In this document: positions 15,283-23,577 of the stretch, piece by piece
Layout: each line of letters begins with the position of its first letter
How positions within the stretch are numbered: position 1 is the first letter of the stretch
Notes under the pieces: model-generated
What the model saw: the letters and a program-made list of their open reading frames with translations, nothing else
The model's database searches: none
What the model was told of the DNA's origin: nothing
Position numbers and translations under genes: made by a program
Assembly: GCA_024233515.1 (NCBI GenBank)
Contig: JACKPO010000006.1
Coordinates: forward strand, 61,038-125,037
Direction: 5' to 3'
Source of the DNA: Chlamydiales bacterium
GTDB lineage: Bacteria; Chlamydiota; Chlamydiia; Chlamydiales; Simkaniaceae
DNA length: 64,000 nt

Positions 15283-16683
15283 TTAGCCTTCTCTGTCAAG
15301 GAGGCGGGAGAGGGCGGCGTTCACGCCGTTTGTCCAGCCGAACCCTTGCTGGGGGGCGTATTCGCCGCGGGCGACCTCGATGGTGCCGTCGCGGACATTA
15401 TACTTTTCATGGAGCGTTCCTGTTTCTTGGAAGATTTTTTCATTCAGGGCAAGCCAGCGGCGTGCCCCTTCAAGAGCAAGATCTCGATGGCCGTAGTTCA
15501 GGAGTCCTTGGATGGTGATCCATTGTAGGGGCGCCCAACCGTTGGGCATGTCCCATTGGTGTCCACTTTCGGTAAGAGTGGTGACAAAGCCACCTGGAAG
15601 GAGGAAGTGTTTTTCGAGCTTCTTTGCCACGGTGTCGGCTTGCTTTTGTGTGGCGGCCTGAACGAAGAGGGGAGAGGCTGCGGCGAGGGTTTTAGCAGCG
15701 GTGGGCTCTTTAGTGAGGAGATCAATGTCGTAGAAAAATCCGTGATGCCAGAAGAGGGTTTGGAGATCCAGTTTTCGCCTTTCGGCAGCTTCTCGATAGG
15801 TCGCATCATCAGAGAAAAGGAAAAGGGTCTCTTCGAGGTGAAAGAGGAAAGAGTTAAGATCGATGGGGAGAAGATCGAGGGTGCGGAGTGTTGATAAAGA
15901 CTGACCATCTGCTAGCCAACGGGAGCTGAAATCCCAACCTGAGGCGCAGGTGGCGCGGAGCTGCTGGAAGAGTTGAGGATGATCGAGGGCTTTTGCGAGC
16001 TCGGTCTCTTTTTTAAAGGCTTCAGGGCGTGGAATATTGAGGTCATCGAAGTAGCTATTCAGCGGCGTTTGCGCCATCCAATAGGCATACTCTTTTTCTA
16101 AATAGGGGAGAAAGGAGAGGGGAAAATCGCTTTCTCCACGATCGTAGAGAAGTTTTAGAAGCAAGGAGAAAACGGGAGGTTGAGAGCGGCTAGTAAAGTA
16201 GATCCGATTCCCGTTAGGAATAAAACCAAAAAGATCGATGAGGTGGGCAAAGTTTTGGACCATCTCTTTCACCTGTGGGGTGGGGAGTCCTAAGGCGGTG
16301 AAGTAGCTATCCCAATAAAAGCATTCGCGGAAACGTCCGCCAGGAACGGTGTGAGGATGGGGAAGGGGGATGAGGGTGTCCCACTTCGAGGTGGTTTTCA
16401 TCTCTTTCCGGAGAAGGGGCCACGTCTTTTCGATGTAGTCTTTCATCGATGAGGCTTTGAGTTGCGATTCGTGGGAAGGAGGAGGGAGGAGAAAGTGGGT
16501 TTCAACAAAGGTCTTTAGATCAAAGGAAGGACGATCTCTTTCGTTTTCAAAGGTTTTTAAAATCTCATGAGGATCACTTTTTGGGATCGCATCGACGAAA
16601 GTCTTTCCATCTGAGTAAATTCCAGAGAGTGCGACCGCTTCAAAGAGGGGGCCAGAAAGTTGAATAAATTCTTCTTGGTTCAT
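15283..16683 (-). CDS. Trehalase, GH37 family
   Basis: Hydrolyses trehalose to two glucose molecules. Both GH37 signatures are present: PGGRFRECFYWDSYF (about 115-129) and QWDMPNGWAPLQ (about 395-406, usually QWDYPNGWAP). Conserved stretches such as GFIPNGNRIYFTSRSQPP and SGWDFSSRWL match the family and contain the catalytic Asp region. The 466 residues are shorter than enterobacterial trehalases (about 550). There is no signal peptide, so it is a cytosolic TreF-like enzyme. It suggests import or storage of trehalose. It is divergent from the sulfatase with 72 bases between. Confidence 0.88.
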   Translation of the reverse strand: MNQEEFIQLSGPLFEAVALSGIYSDGKTFVDAIPKSDPHEILKTFENERDRPSFDLKTFVETHFLLPPPSHESQLKASSMKDYIEKTWPLLRKEMKTTSKWDTLIPLPHPHTVPGGRFRECFYWDSYFTALGLPTPQVKEMVQNFAHLIDLFGFIPNGNRIYFTSRSQPPVFSLLLKLLYDRGESDFPLSFLPYLEKEYAYWMAQTPLNSYFDDLNIPRPEAFKKETELAKALDHPQLFQQLRATCASGWDFSSRWLADGQSLSTLRTLDLLPIDLNSFLFHLEETLFLFSDDATYREAAERRKLDLQTLFWHHGFFYDIDLLTKEPTAAKTLAAASPLFVQAATQKQADTVAKKLEKHFLLPGGFVTTLTESGHQWDMPNGWAPLQWITIQGLLNYGHRDLALEGARRWLALNEKIFQETGTLHEKYNVRDGTIEVARGEYAPQQGFGWTNGVNAALSRLLDREG

Positions 16684-16755
16684 TTTGTAGAGGATAGGAA
16701 AAAAGGGATAAAAAGCAATTGACTTCTCCGAAATATTTTGTCATTGGGAAACTAA

Positions 16756-18657
16756 ATGAACAACAATGGTCGGGGAAAAATGGAAGGGGGAAAGACTTCC
16801 AACGGATTTTGGCAGCGCGCATTACTTATTAATCCATACTACTTTGCGCTCCTTCTCTTTGGGATGTTTGCGATGAATATCTATCATGTCGTCTCTCTTG
16901 AGAAGGCGTGGACCCTTTCTCCCATCTATTTTTTAGCCTATGCGCTGATTGAAAGTCTGTTCGAGGTCCTTGCCCTCGTTTTTGTTGGCAATATCATTAA
17001 AAGCTATCTCCCGAAGTTTTTCTATTATAGCTATGTCAGTCTCTGTTTTTTGTTCTTTACGCTTCATTATGTGGACTTTGTGCTTGTTCGGTATATGGAT
17101 ATTTCTGTGTACTACGGACTTCATTGGGTCTTTGATGAGAGTTTAGATAATTTTATCGAGCTTCTTCATCTGACGGGAATCAGCATCAGCTCCTGGATCT
17201 TCATCCTCACAGCGACCCTCCTCTTTATTCCGATCATCTCGATGATCCTCTACCACTTCACAGGAAAACTTGCGGCAAAGAAGTCGATCAAGGTGACGCA
17301 GAAGGGACTTTTTAAAGTCCTCTGCTTTTTGCCAATGGGCCTTTTAGCCCTCGATATGACGGTAACGCCCAAAGTAGAACGGCAAGAGTACCATTTTTAT
17401 CAACGGATGCTTCCGTGGAAATCGACCCTCCTTTCGAAAAAAGAGGTGGCGTTTAAGATGGGATCGAAATTGAAAGAACTTCCTGATGAAACGGGAGTGC
17501 TGAAAAAGGTTCACTCCGTTCCTGTCACAGTGACAAAAAAACCAAATATCTACCTCTTTGTTGTCGAAAGTCTTCGGCAAGACTTTTTAAGCGAGAAAAC
17601 AGCGCGCCATCTCGCTGAGTTTAGAGATCAAAACCTGACGTTTAAGAAAACCTATTCGAGCGCGAATGCCACACAGATCTCTTGGTATTCGATCTTCCAT
17701 TCCAATTATCCCCTCTACTGGGCAGAAGCTAAGAAGAAGTGGCAATCGGGAAGTGTTCCTTTGCAGATTTTGAAGAAGATGGGTTACAAAATCCATGTCT
17801 ACTCCGCAGCGCAGCTTAAATATTATGGATTAGAAGATGTGATGTTTGGGCGGAATCACTATTTGACCGACAGTCATCATGTTTTTCCTCACTATTATCC
17901 GACGCAGGCGTGGGAGTCAGACCAGAGGGCGGTCGATACCTTTTTGGGAGATTTAGAGAAGAAGAAATCGAAAGAGGGGAATGTCTTTGTCTTTTTCTTA
18001 GAGGGAACCCATTTTAATTATAGTTGGCCTGACAGTTATCCAACCCATTTTGAGCCGATTAGTGAGGAGAAGACCCATCTTCGCGTATCAAATTCGCTCA
18101 AAAATATCGAGCTGATCAAAAACCGGTACCGGAATTCAATCCACTACATGGACCATTTATTTGGGAAGGTCATGGGCGCCCTAAAGGAAAAGGGGCTCTA
18201 TGATGAGGGGGTTGTGATTTTTACGGGGGATCACGGAGAGGAGTTCTTTGAAGAGGGACAACTCTTCCATGCTTCTCACTTAAGTGCGATGCAAACCGAA
18301 CCTCCCATCTACATGAAGCTTGGAAATAATCAACGGGCCCGCGAGTGTGAAGTCGAAGAGCTTGTGACCTCTCATGTCGATATTTTTCCAACTGTCCTCG
18401 ATTATCTTATGGGAAAAGAGATGTTTGGAGAGGTGCTAGATGGGGAATCCATCTTTAAAAGAGTGCGCAAGGACTATGTGGTGACAGGGCGCTTCAATGG
18501 ACCAAGACAGCCGGGCGAATTCTTTATCTCGAATGGCGAGGAAAAATGCATCTTTCGCTTGCATGGGAAAAAGAAGTTAGAGGTGCGGAATTTTCAGGGG
18601 GAAATCTCCTCGATTAAGGAACATTTCGGTCCTGCATTAGATAATCTATTTCAATAG
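16756..18657 (+). CDS. Inner-membrane sulfatase-fold phosphotransferase
   Basis: A 633-residue protein. Five hydrophobic segments at about 28-48, 56-80, 90-115, 140-170 and 185-200 precede a large periplasmic sulfatase/alkaline-phosphatase domain (about 255-600). The domain opens with NIYLFVVESLRQDFL (metal-binding Glu and the nucleophile region). The metal motif TGDHGEEFFEEG is at about 488-499. The layout is that of the LtaS/EptA/OpgB group, enzymes that move phosphoethanolamine or phosphoglycerol onto lipid A, glycans or lipids. The exact reaction cannot be read. The start is ATG 16756, with a second in-frame Met at 16780. Confidence 0.78.
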   Translation: MNNNGRGKMEGGKTSNGFWQRALLINPYYFALLLFGMFAMNIYHVVSLEKAWTLSPIYFLAYALIESLFEVLALVFVGNIIKSYLPKFFYYSYVSLCFLFFTLHYVDFVLVRYMDISVYYGLHWVFDESLDNFIELLHLTGISISSWIFILTATLLFIPIISMILYHFTGKLAAKKSIKVTQKGLFKVLCFLPMGLLALDMTVTPKVERQEYHFYQRMLPWKSTLLSKKEVAFKMGSKLKELPDETGVLKKVHSVPVTVTKKPNIYLFVVESLRQDFLSEKTARHLAEFRDQNLTFKKTYSSANATQISWYSIFHSNYPLYWAEAKKKWQSGSVPLQILKKMGYKIHVYSAAQLKYYGLEDVMFGRNHYLTDSHHVFPHYYPTQAWESDQRAVDTFLGDLEKKKSKEGNVFVFFLEGTHFNYSWPDSYPTHFEPISEEKTHLRVSNSLKNIELIKNRYRNSIHYMDHLFGKVMGALKEKGLYDEGVVIFTGDHGEEFFEEGQLFHASHLSAMQTEPPIYMKLGNNQRARECEVEELVTSHVDIFPTVLDYLMGKEMFGEVLDGESIFKRVRKDYVVTGRFNGPRQPGEFFISNGEEKCIFRLHGKKKLEVRNFQGEISSIKEHFGPALDNLFQ

Positions 18658-18671
18658 GTTACGAACTTTTC

Positions 18672-18700
18672 TTGACGTTTTAATATGTACTGTTGTAAGG
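18672..18700 (+). promoter_or_regulatory. Promoter region of trpR, candidate operator
   Basis: TTGACG at 18672-18677 is a good -35. A weak TGTAAG-like -10 lies 17 bases on. Across the -10, GTACTGTTGTAAGGTTAC has only partial dyad symmetry and resembles the GTACT..AGTAC half-sites of TrpR operators. Autoregulation by TrpR is likely from family knowledge, but the site here is weak. Confidence 0.35.
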
Positions 18701-18708
18701 TTACAAAT

Positions 18709-19014
18709 ATGGACAAAGATGGTTGGCGAAAGTTTTTAGAACTGATGGCTGAAGAGAGCGATCTTGCAAGGCTGGAGGAGCTCTCACGGCTCCTTTTCAC
18801 TGCTGAAGAGCGCGATGCGATCTCGAAGCGGATTCGGATCATTGAAGAGCTTCTGAAAGAGGAGAAGACGCAGCGGGAGATTGCTGCGGATTTCCATTTG
18901 AGCATCGCAAAGATCACGCGAGGCTCAAATGCTCTGAAAGAAATCGGTCCGAAGATGAAGAGGGTTCTGAAAAAGAAGTTAATACCATTTCTCAAAAATA
19001 AGGTGCAGAATTAG
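18709..19014 (+). CDS. trpR: Trp operon repressor
   Basis: A 101-residue member of the TrpR family. It dimerises, binds L-tryptophan as co-repressor and shuts off trp genes. The core FTAEERDAISKRIRIIEELL (about 38-57) is the standard helix B-C region with tryptophan-binding residues. KTQREIAADFHLSIAKITRGSNALKEI (split as KTQREIAADFHLS and IAKITRGSNALKEI) is the helix-turn-helix. The start is ATG 18709; eight extra residues upstream come from an unlikely start inside the promoter. The C-terminus is more basic than in E. coli. It sits 149 bases before trpE, as in chlamydiae where trpR heads the operon. Confidence 0.92.
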   Translation: MDKDGWRKFLELMAEESDLARLEELSRLLFTAEERDAISKRIRIIEELLKEEKTQREIAADFHLSIAKITRGSNALKEIGPKMKRVLKKKLIPFLKNKVQN

Positions 19015-19020
19015 CGCTGA

Positions 19021-19095
19021 GATTTTCGAGGAAAAATTTAGTTTGGAGATGAGCCTAACCACTCGATGGTTAGCGAAATCGAAAACCAAATTTTA
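19021..19095 (+). promoter_or_regulatory. Dyad-rich trpR-trpE leader
   Basis: The 149-base gap between trpR and trpE holds a perfect hairpin CTAACCA-ctcga-TGGTTAG (19055-19073). Two competing outer pairings surround it: TTTTCGA (19023-19029) with TCGAAAA (19079-19085), and AAATTT (about 19034-19039) with AAATTT (19088-19093). No U-run follows, so it is not a simple terminator. It may be an operator, an RNA switch or an attenuator-like control point. No leader peptide rich in Trp codons was seen. trpE has a strong ribosome site, GGAGAAGG, just before its ATG. Confidence 0.45.
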
Positions 19096-19163
19096 ACCGG
19101 AAAGAACAAGCTATATTCACCAACTTATTTTTGATTAATGGTATATCGTGATATGGAGAAGGT

Positions 19164-20642
19164 ATGTTTGAACAATTACCGTTTGAAGAGTTTGAGCAGC
19201 TTGCTGCGGCGCATGAGCGCATTGCTGTTTATAAAGAGTTTTCAGCAGATCTTCTAACCCCAATGGGGGCTCTTTCAGCTCTCCAAAAGGAACATCCTCA
19301 GGTGATTCTTCTTGAATCGGGAATTGTTCAAACCCATATGGGACGGTATTCTCATATTGGGTTTGATCCGGTTGCGACCCTTTCTGCTTTTGGCTACGAG
19401 ATCGAGGTCAATGAGGGGGAAAGGGTGACCATGCATGATGGCGATCCTTTCAAATTCCTCCGGAAGATGACCCTCCAATTTAAGTGTGGCTCTCACCGCC
19501 GTTTGCTAGGATTTTGTGGGGGAGCAGCAGGTTATCTTGCTTACGATGCGATTCGCTATATCGAAGAGATTCCCGATAAAAATAAAAAGACGCAAGAGTT
19601 TCCTGATCTCTTTTTTCAGTTCTTTGATAAAGGGATCACCTTTGACCACGAGAAAAATCGTGTTCTCATCGTACAGGTGATGCATGTCAAAGGCGATCCT
19701 CAAAAGGCTTATCAAGCGGGGATAGAAAGGATTGAGGCAATCTACCAGACGATTTCTGCAGCGCCGGAACTTAAAAAAGGGGAGCAGAAACCCTTCGATC
19801 TCACAAAGAATGTCAAGGTGACGCCTGATGACGAGGCGTTTCGAAACATCATTGCTCGCGCTAAGGAGTACATCAAAGCAGGGGATGTGTTTCAGGTTGT
19901 TCCTTCTCGACGTTTTGAGGTGGAGTGCAGCGTTCCGCCGTTTGAGCTTTACCGGTCGATCCGCCATGTCTCTCCTTCCCCCTATATGTTTTATCTTGCT
20001 CACGAAGCGTTTCACCTTTTGGGGGCTTCTCCGGAAAAACTCATCAGCGTTCAAGGGAGACACCTTGAAACGATCCCTCTCGCAGGGACGCGGCAGAGGG
20101 GAAAATCAGCCGAAGAAGATCAAGCGCTTGCCAAGGAGCTCCAAGCGGATCCGAAAGAGACGGCAGAGCATATGATGCTGGTCGATCTGGGTCGGAATGA
20201 TCTCGGAGCGGTTTCCAAACCAGGAACGGTGCGGGTTGAACAACTCAAAACAGTCCAAAACTTTTCCCATGTCATGCACCTTGCGAGTTTTATTTCTGGG
20301 GAGCTTCGTGAGGAACTCGATGCGCTCGATGCGCTTAAAGCGGCGTTTCCGGCAGGAACGGTGAGCGGCGCTCCAAAAATTCGTGCAATGGAAATCATTG
20401 ATGAACTCGAAGAGCATCGGCGAGGTCCTTACGGTGGAGCGATTTGTTTTATTGATCATGATGGGAATCTCGAGTCGTGTATCGGAATCCGAATGGCCAC
20501 AGTGAAAAAGGGAAAAGCTGTTGTCCAAACGGGAATGGGGATCGTTCATGACTCTGACCTCGAAAAGGAACTTGAAGAGTCGCGGATCAAAGCGCGCGGG
20601 ATCCTTTCTTCGATTCAAGTTGCTGAGGAGGGGAAATTATGA
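19164..20642 (+). CDS. trpE: Anthranilate synthase component I
   Basis: Converts chorismate to anthranilate, using ammonia from TrpG. At 492 residues it has normal length. The tryptophan feedback-site motif LLES is at about 50-53. The catalytic core follows in order: GDVFQVVPSRRF, PSPYMFYL, GASPEKL, IPLAGTRQRG, DLGRNDLG, and AAFPAGTVSGAPKIRAMEII with GPYGGAICFIDHDG. Feedback control is therefore probably kept. The protein contains no Trp residue at all. The stop overlaps trpG as ATGA. It is first in the operon after the trpR leader, with strong GGAGAAGG at the start. Confidence 0.96.
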   Translation: MFEQLPFEEFEQLAAAHERIAVYKEFSADLLTPMGALSALQKEHPQVILLESGIVQTHMGRYSHIGFDPVATLSAFGYEIEVNEGERVTMHDGDPFKFLRKMTLQFKCGSHRRLLGFCGGAAGYLAYDAIRYIEEIPDKNKKTQEFPDLFFQFFDKGITFDHEKNRVLIVQVMHVKGDPQKAYQAGIERIEAIYQTISAAPELKKGEQKPFDLTKNVKVTPDDEAFRNIIARAKEYIKAGDVFQVVPSRRFEVECSVPPFELYRSIRHVSPSPYMFYLAHEAFHLLGASPEKLISVQGRHLETIPLAGTRQRGKSAEEDQALAKELQADPKETAEHMMLVDLGRNDLGAVSKPGTVRVEQLKTVQNFSHVMHLASFISGELREELDALDALKAAFPAGTVSGAPKIRAMEIIDELEEHRRGPYGGAICFIDHDGNLESCIGIRMATVKKGKAVVQTGMGIVHDSDLEKELEESRIKARGILSSIQVAEEGKL

Positions 20643-21214
20643 TCATCCTTATCGATAACTACGATAGTTTTACTTATAATCTCTATCAAATGATTGCAAC
20701 GGAGACGCAAGTTGAAGTCATACGAAATAATGAGCTGAGTAGCGATGAAATTCTCTCGATGAAGCCAAAAGGGATCATCATCTCTCCAGGACCAAAAACC
20801 CCAAAAGAGGCAGGGGTTTGTCTTGAGCTGATCGAAAAAGCAGAGAGGTCGATTCCTATTCTGGGCGTTTGTTTAGGGCACCAAGCTTTAGCAGAAAGTT
20901 TTGGAGGAGAGGTGGTCTGCGCTCAGGAAATCGTTCATGGGAAACCCCAAGCGATTTTCCATAGCCGAAAAGATCTTTTCGAGAAAATGCCTCTTCCTTT
21001 TGAAGCCGGGCGGTACCATTCACTGATTGTAAAAAGGGAGTCTCTCCCCAATTGTTTTATCATCGAAGCAGAAACCGAAGAGGGGATGATCATGGGGATG
21101 AAACATGTTGAGTATCCTCTTTATGGAGTCCAATTTCATCCGGAATCGATCTTAACCCCAGACGGGGCGATCTTGATTGAGGCTTTTTTAAAGGTTTGTG
21201 GAGTGACGACGTGA
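20639..21214 (+). CDS. trpG: Anthranilate synthase component II (glutamine amidotransferase)
   Basis: Releases ammonia from glutamine and passes it to TrpE. 191 residues, class-I amidotransferase. The catalytic Cys is in GVCLGHQALAE (about 79), and His and Glu are in GVQFHPESILTPDG near the C-terminus. DNYDSFTYNL opens the protein, and ISPGPKTPKEAG is the oxyanion region. The usual SPGPG(D/T)P has one extra deviation (PKTP), as in some PabA/TrpG proteins. It could also serve aminodeoxychorismate synthesis, since no pabA is seen here. No Trp residue. It overlaps trpE by four bases and trpD by four. Confidence 0.94.
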   Translation: MIILIDNYDSFTYNLYQMIATETQVEVIRNNELSSDEILSMKPKGIIISPGPKTPKEAGVCLELIEKAERSIPILGVCLGHQALAESFGGEVVCAQEIVHGKPQAIFHSRKDLFEKMPLPFEAGRYHSLIVKRESLPNCFIIEAETEEGMIMGMKHVEYPLYGVQFHPESILTPDGAILIEAFLKVCGVTT

Positions 21215-22197
21215 GTCTTCAAGAGGCGATTGATCATCTATCTAAGGGCCACTCTCTTTCTGAAAAAGAGAGTGAGAAGGCCTTTGAAGCATTGGTTTCA
21301 GGAGACCATACGGAAGAGGGGAAACGGTTCCTCAAACAGTTGAGTGAAAAAGGGGAAACGGCAGAGGAGCTGAAAGGGCTTGTTCGCGTAATGCAGAAGA
21401 AAATGCGCGCCGTCACCTTTGAGGAAGAGGTTCTAGATATTGTCGGGACAGGAGGCGATGGATCGAACTCGGTCAACATCTCGACAGGAGCAGCGATCTT
21501 GGCGGCAGCTTGTGGCGCTCTTGTTGCCAAACATGGGAACCGGGCCTCATCTTCCAAGTGCGGTTCTGCAGATGTTTTAGAGGAGCTGGGTATTTCCCTC
21601 GAGGAAGATCCGGTCGAAGCCCTTGCGCGGGCCCACATCACCTTTCTCTATGCTCCCCATTTTCACCCTGCAGCAAAAAGGGTGGCGCCGATGCGAAAGG
21701 CGCTTGGCATTCGAACGATTTTCAATCTTGTGGGTCCTTTATTAAATCCTGCCCGACCCACCTACCTCCTTTTAGGGGTTGCGAAAGAATCTCTTTTAGA
21801 TTTATTTGCAAATGTTGTTCAAACGTTAGGAGTGAAGCGGAGTATGATTGTGTATGGGAATGGAATGGATGAGCTGACGCCGATTGGTCCTTGTCAGGCC
21901 CTCCTTGTCACTCCAGAGGAGCGGAAAAAAATGACCCTCGATCCCCAAGATTTTGGGTTTAAAAAATGCACGATGAAAGATTTAGAAGGGGGCGATGCAA
22001 AGACAAATGCTTCGATCCTAACAGCTGCTCTTAAAGGGGAAAAGGGACCGGTTGCCGATACACTGATTCTCAATGCAGGGGTTGCCCTCTTTGTAACAGA
22101 GCGGGCTCCATCGATTGAAAGTGGGATCTCTTTTGCCCGTCATGCTTTAGAAAGTGGCAAAGGGTTTGAAACTCTTGAGAAATGGAGGAAGCGGTGA
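21211..22197 (+). CDS. trpD: Anthranilate phosphoribosyltransferase
   Basis: Joins anthranilate to PRPP. 328 residues. The PRPP loop is VGTGGDGSNSVNIST (about 80-94), followed by KHGNRASSSKCGSADVLE (about 108-125), and LGIRTIFNLVGPLLNPA is further on, all in the family order. The start is the GTG at 21211, overlapping the trpG stop as GTGA; a longer frame begins at a poor TTG five codons earlier. Only one Trp residue, near the C-terminus. Stop and next start again overlap as GTGA. Confidence 0.94.
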   Translation: MSLQEAIDHLSKGHSLSEKESEKAFEALVSGDHTEEGKRFLKQLSEKGETAEELKGLVRVMQKKMRAVTFEEEVLDIVGTGGDGSNSVNISTGAAILAAACGALVAKHGNRASSSKCGSADVLEELGISLEEDPVEALARAHITFLYAPHFHPAAKRVAPMRKALGIRTIFNLVGPLLNPARPTYLLLGVAKESLLDLFANVVQTLGVKRSMIVYGNGMDELTPIGPCQALLVTPEERKKMTLDPQDFGFKKCTMKDLEGGDAKTNASILTAALKGEKGPVADTLILNAGVALFVTERAPSIESGISFARHALESGKGFETLEKWRKR

Positions 22198-22970
22198 ATA
22201 TCCTTGCATCCATTATCGAACGAAAGAAGGAAGAGGTAGAACGGCTTAAGGAAGAGGTAGGGAGTGATCCCTATCACCCGATGCATGGTGAGATCAAGCG
22301 GAAAAATATGCGCCGGTTTCAAAATGCTCTTCAAAAGAGGGGAGTGATCGCTGAAATTAAGCGAAAATCGCCCTCTAAGGGAGCTCTGAACCTTGATTTA
22401 GATCCCCTCTCCCTTGCAAAGGAGTATGAAGCAGGAGGAGCCCTTGCGATTTCTGTTTTGACCGATCTAGAGGGGTTTGGAGGAACGATCGACGATTTAA
22501 TTGCAGTGAAAAAGGGAGTGAGAATCCCCGTTCTTCAGAAGGATTTTATCATTGATCCCATGCAGATTAAACAGGCAATTCATGCAGGCGCCGATGCGAT
22601 TCTCTTGATTGTTGCTGTTTTAAAGGAGCGAACAGGAGAGTTTCTAGAGTTGGCGGAAGAGCTGGGAATTGATGCACTCGTTGAGGTCCATGATGAAAAA
22701 GAGCTGAGACAAGCGATTGAGTGTGGGGCGCGGATGATTGGGGTGAATAACCGCGATCTAAAAACTTTCAAGGTCGATTGGAACCTTTCCTTAAAACTGA
22801 TCGAAGGAGTTCCCAAAGAATGTCTAAAAGTTGCAGAATCGGGTGTTTCGAGTGTGGATGAAGCCAAAACCCTTTTTGCAGGAGGATTTGATGCCCTCCT
22901 GATTGGGGAAACCCTCGTGAAACATCAAGACCCAAGAGCGTTTATTGGAGAAGTCAATGCCGTCCGTTAA
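22194..22970 (+). CDS. trpC: Indole-3-glycerol-phosphate synthase
   Basis: Closes the indole ring, releasing CO2. A 258-residue (beta/alpha)8 barrel with AEIKRKSPSKG (about 48-58), LQKDFIID (about 108-115), LVEVHDEKEL and IGVNNRDLKTF (about 178-188), and AESGV near 217. The catalytic Glu and Lys positions are kept. The start is the GTG at 22194, since GGAGG lies five bases upstream and the start overlaps the trpD stop; an ATG four codons earlier lacks a site. It is a separate protein, not fused to TrpF. Confidence 0.95.
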   Translation: MNILASIIERKKEEVERLKEEVGSDPYHPMHGEIKRKNMRRFQNALQKRGVIAEIKRKSPSKGALNLDLDPLSLAKEYEAGGALAISVLTDLEGFGGTIDDLIAVKKGVRIPVLQKDFIIDPMQIKQAIHAGADAILLIVAVLKERTGEFLELAEELGIDALVEVHDEKELRQAIECGARMIGVNNRDLKTFKVDWNLSLKLIEGVPKECLKVAESGVSSVDEAKTLFAGGFDALLIGETLVKHQDPRAFIGEVNAVR

Positions 22971-23577
22971 AATCTGTGGAGTTATGGATCCCGACACTGC
23001 CTATTTCGCTGCCAAAAAGGGGGCGAAATTTATTGGGGTGATTTTTGCAAAAGAGTCTAAACGGCGCGTTGATCTTGAAACAGCAAAAAAAATTGCGGCA
23101 AAAGGCCGCGAGGGGGGCGCCAAAATCATTGGCGTATTTGTCGAACAAAATGGGGAAGAGATGCAACGGTTTATTGACCAGGTTCCCCTTGATGGAGCGC
23201 AGCTCCACGGACCGACGGCGCGCGCAAGCCACGCAGATTTAAGTGAAGAGGTCATCCGTTTCTACGTGTGTCCCGTTTCTGCAGATGGGTTTACTTTGGA
23301 AGAGAAACATCATGGATTTGAAGCGCTTGACCAAGAGAGAGATTACCTTCTCTACGATGGAATTGAGCCCGGAAGTGGGATCCCTTTCCCCTGGGAGGGG
23401 TTGGAGCCGCGGCGAGATTTTAACTTCATCTTAGCGGGGGGACTCACCCCAACCAATGTAAAAGAGGCGATCCTTGCAAAACAGCCTGATGTTGTCGATG
23501 TCGCAAGTGGGGTAGAAAAGCCGCGGTATACAAAAGATCGAAAGCTCATTGAAGCGTTTATTCGGGAGGCCTCATGA
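22957..23577 (+). CDS. trpF: Phosphoribosylanthranilate isomerase
   Basis: Amadori isomerase step of tryptophan synthesis. 206 residues. VKICGVMDPDTAYFAAKKGA at the N-terminus holds the catalytic Cys. VQLHG is written AQLHG here (about 86-90), LAGGLTPTNV is the phosphate loop, and DVVDVASGVE carries the catalytic Asp and the SSGVE-like loop. It is shorter than yeast TRP1 but normal for bacteria. The start ATG 22957 overlaps the end of trpC by 14 bases. Its stop overlaps trpB as ATGA. Confidence 0.93.
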   Translation: MPSVKICGVMDPDTAYFAAKKGAKFIGVIFAKESKRRVDLETAKKIAAKGREGGAKIIGVFVEQNGEEMQRFIDQVPLDGAQLHGPTARASHADLSEEVIRFYVCPVSADGFTLEEKHHGFEALDQERDYLLYDGIEPGSGIPFPWEGLEPRRDFNFILAGGLTPTNVKEAILAKQPDVVDVASGVEKPRYTKDRKLIEAFIREAS

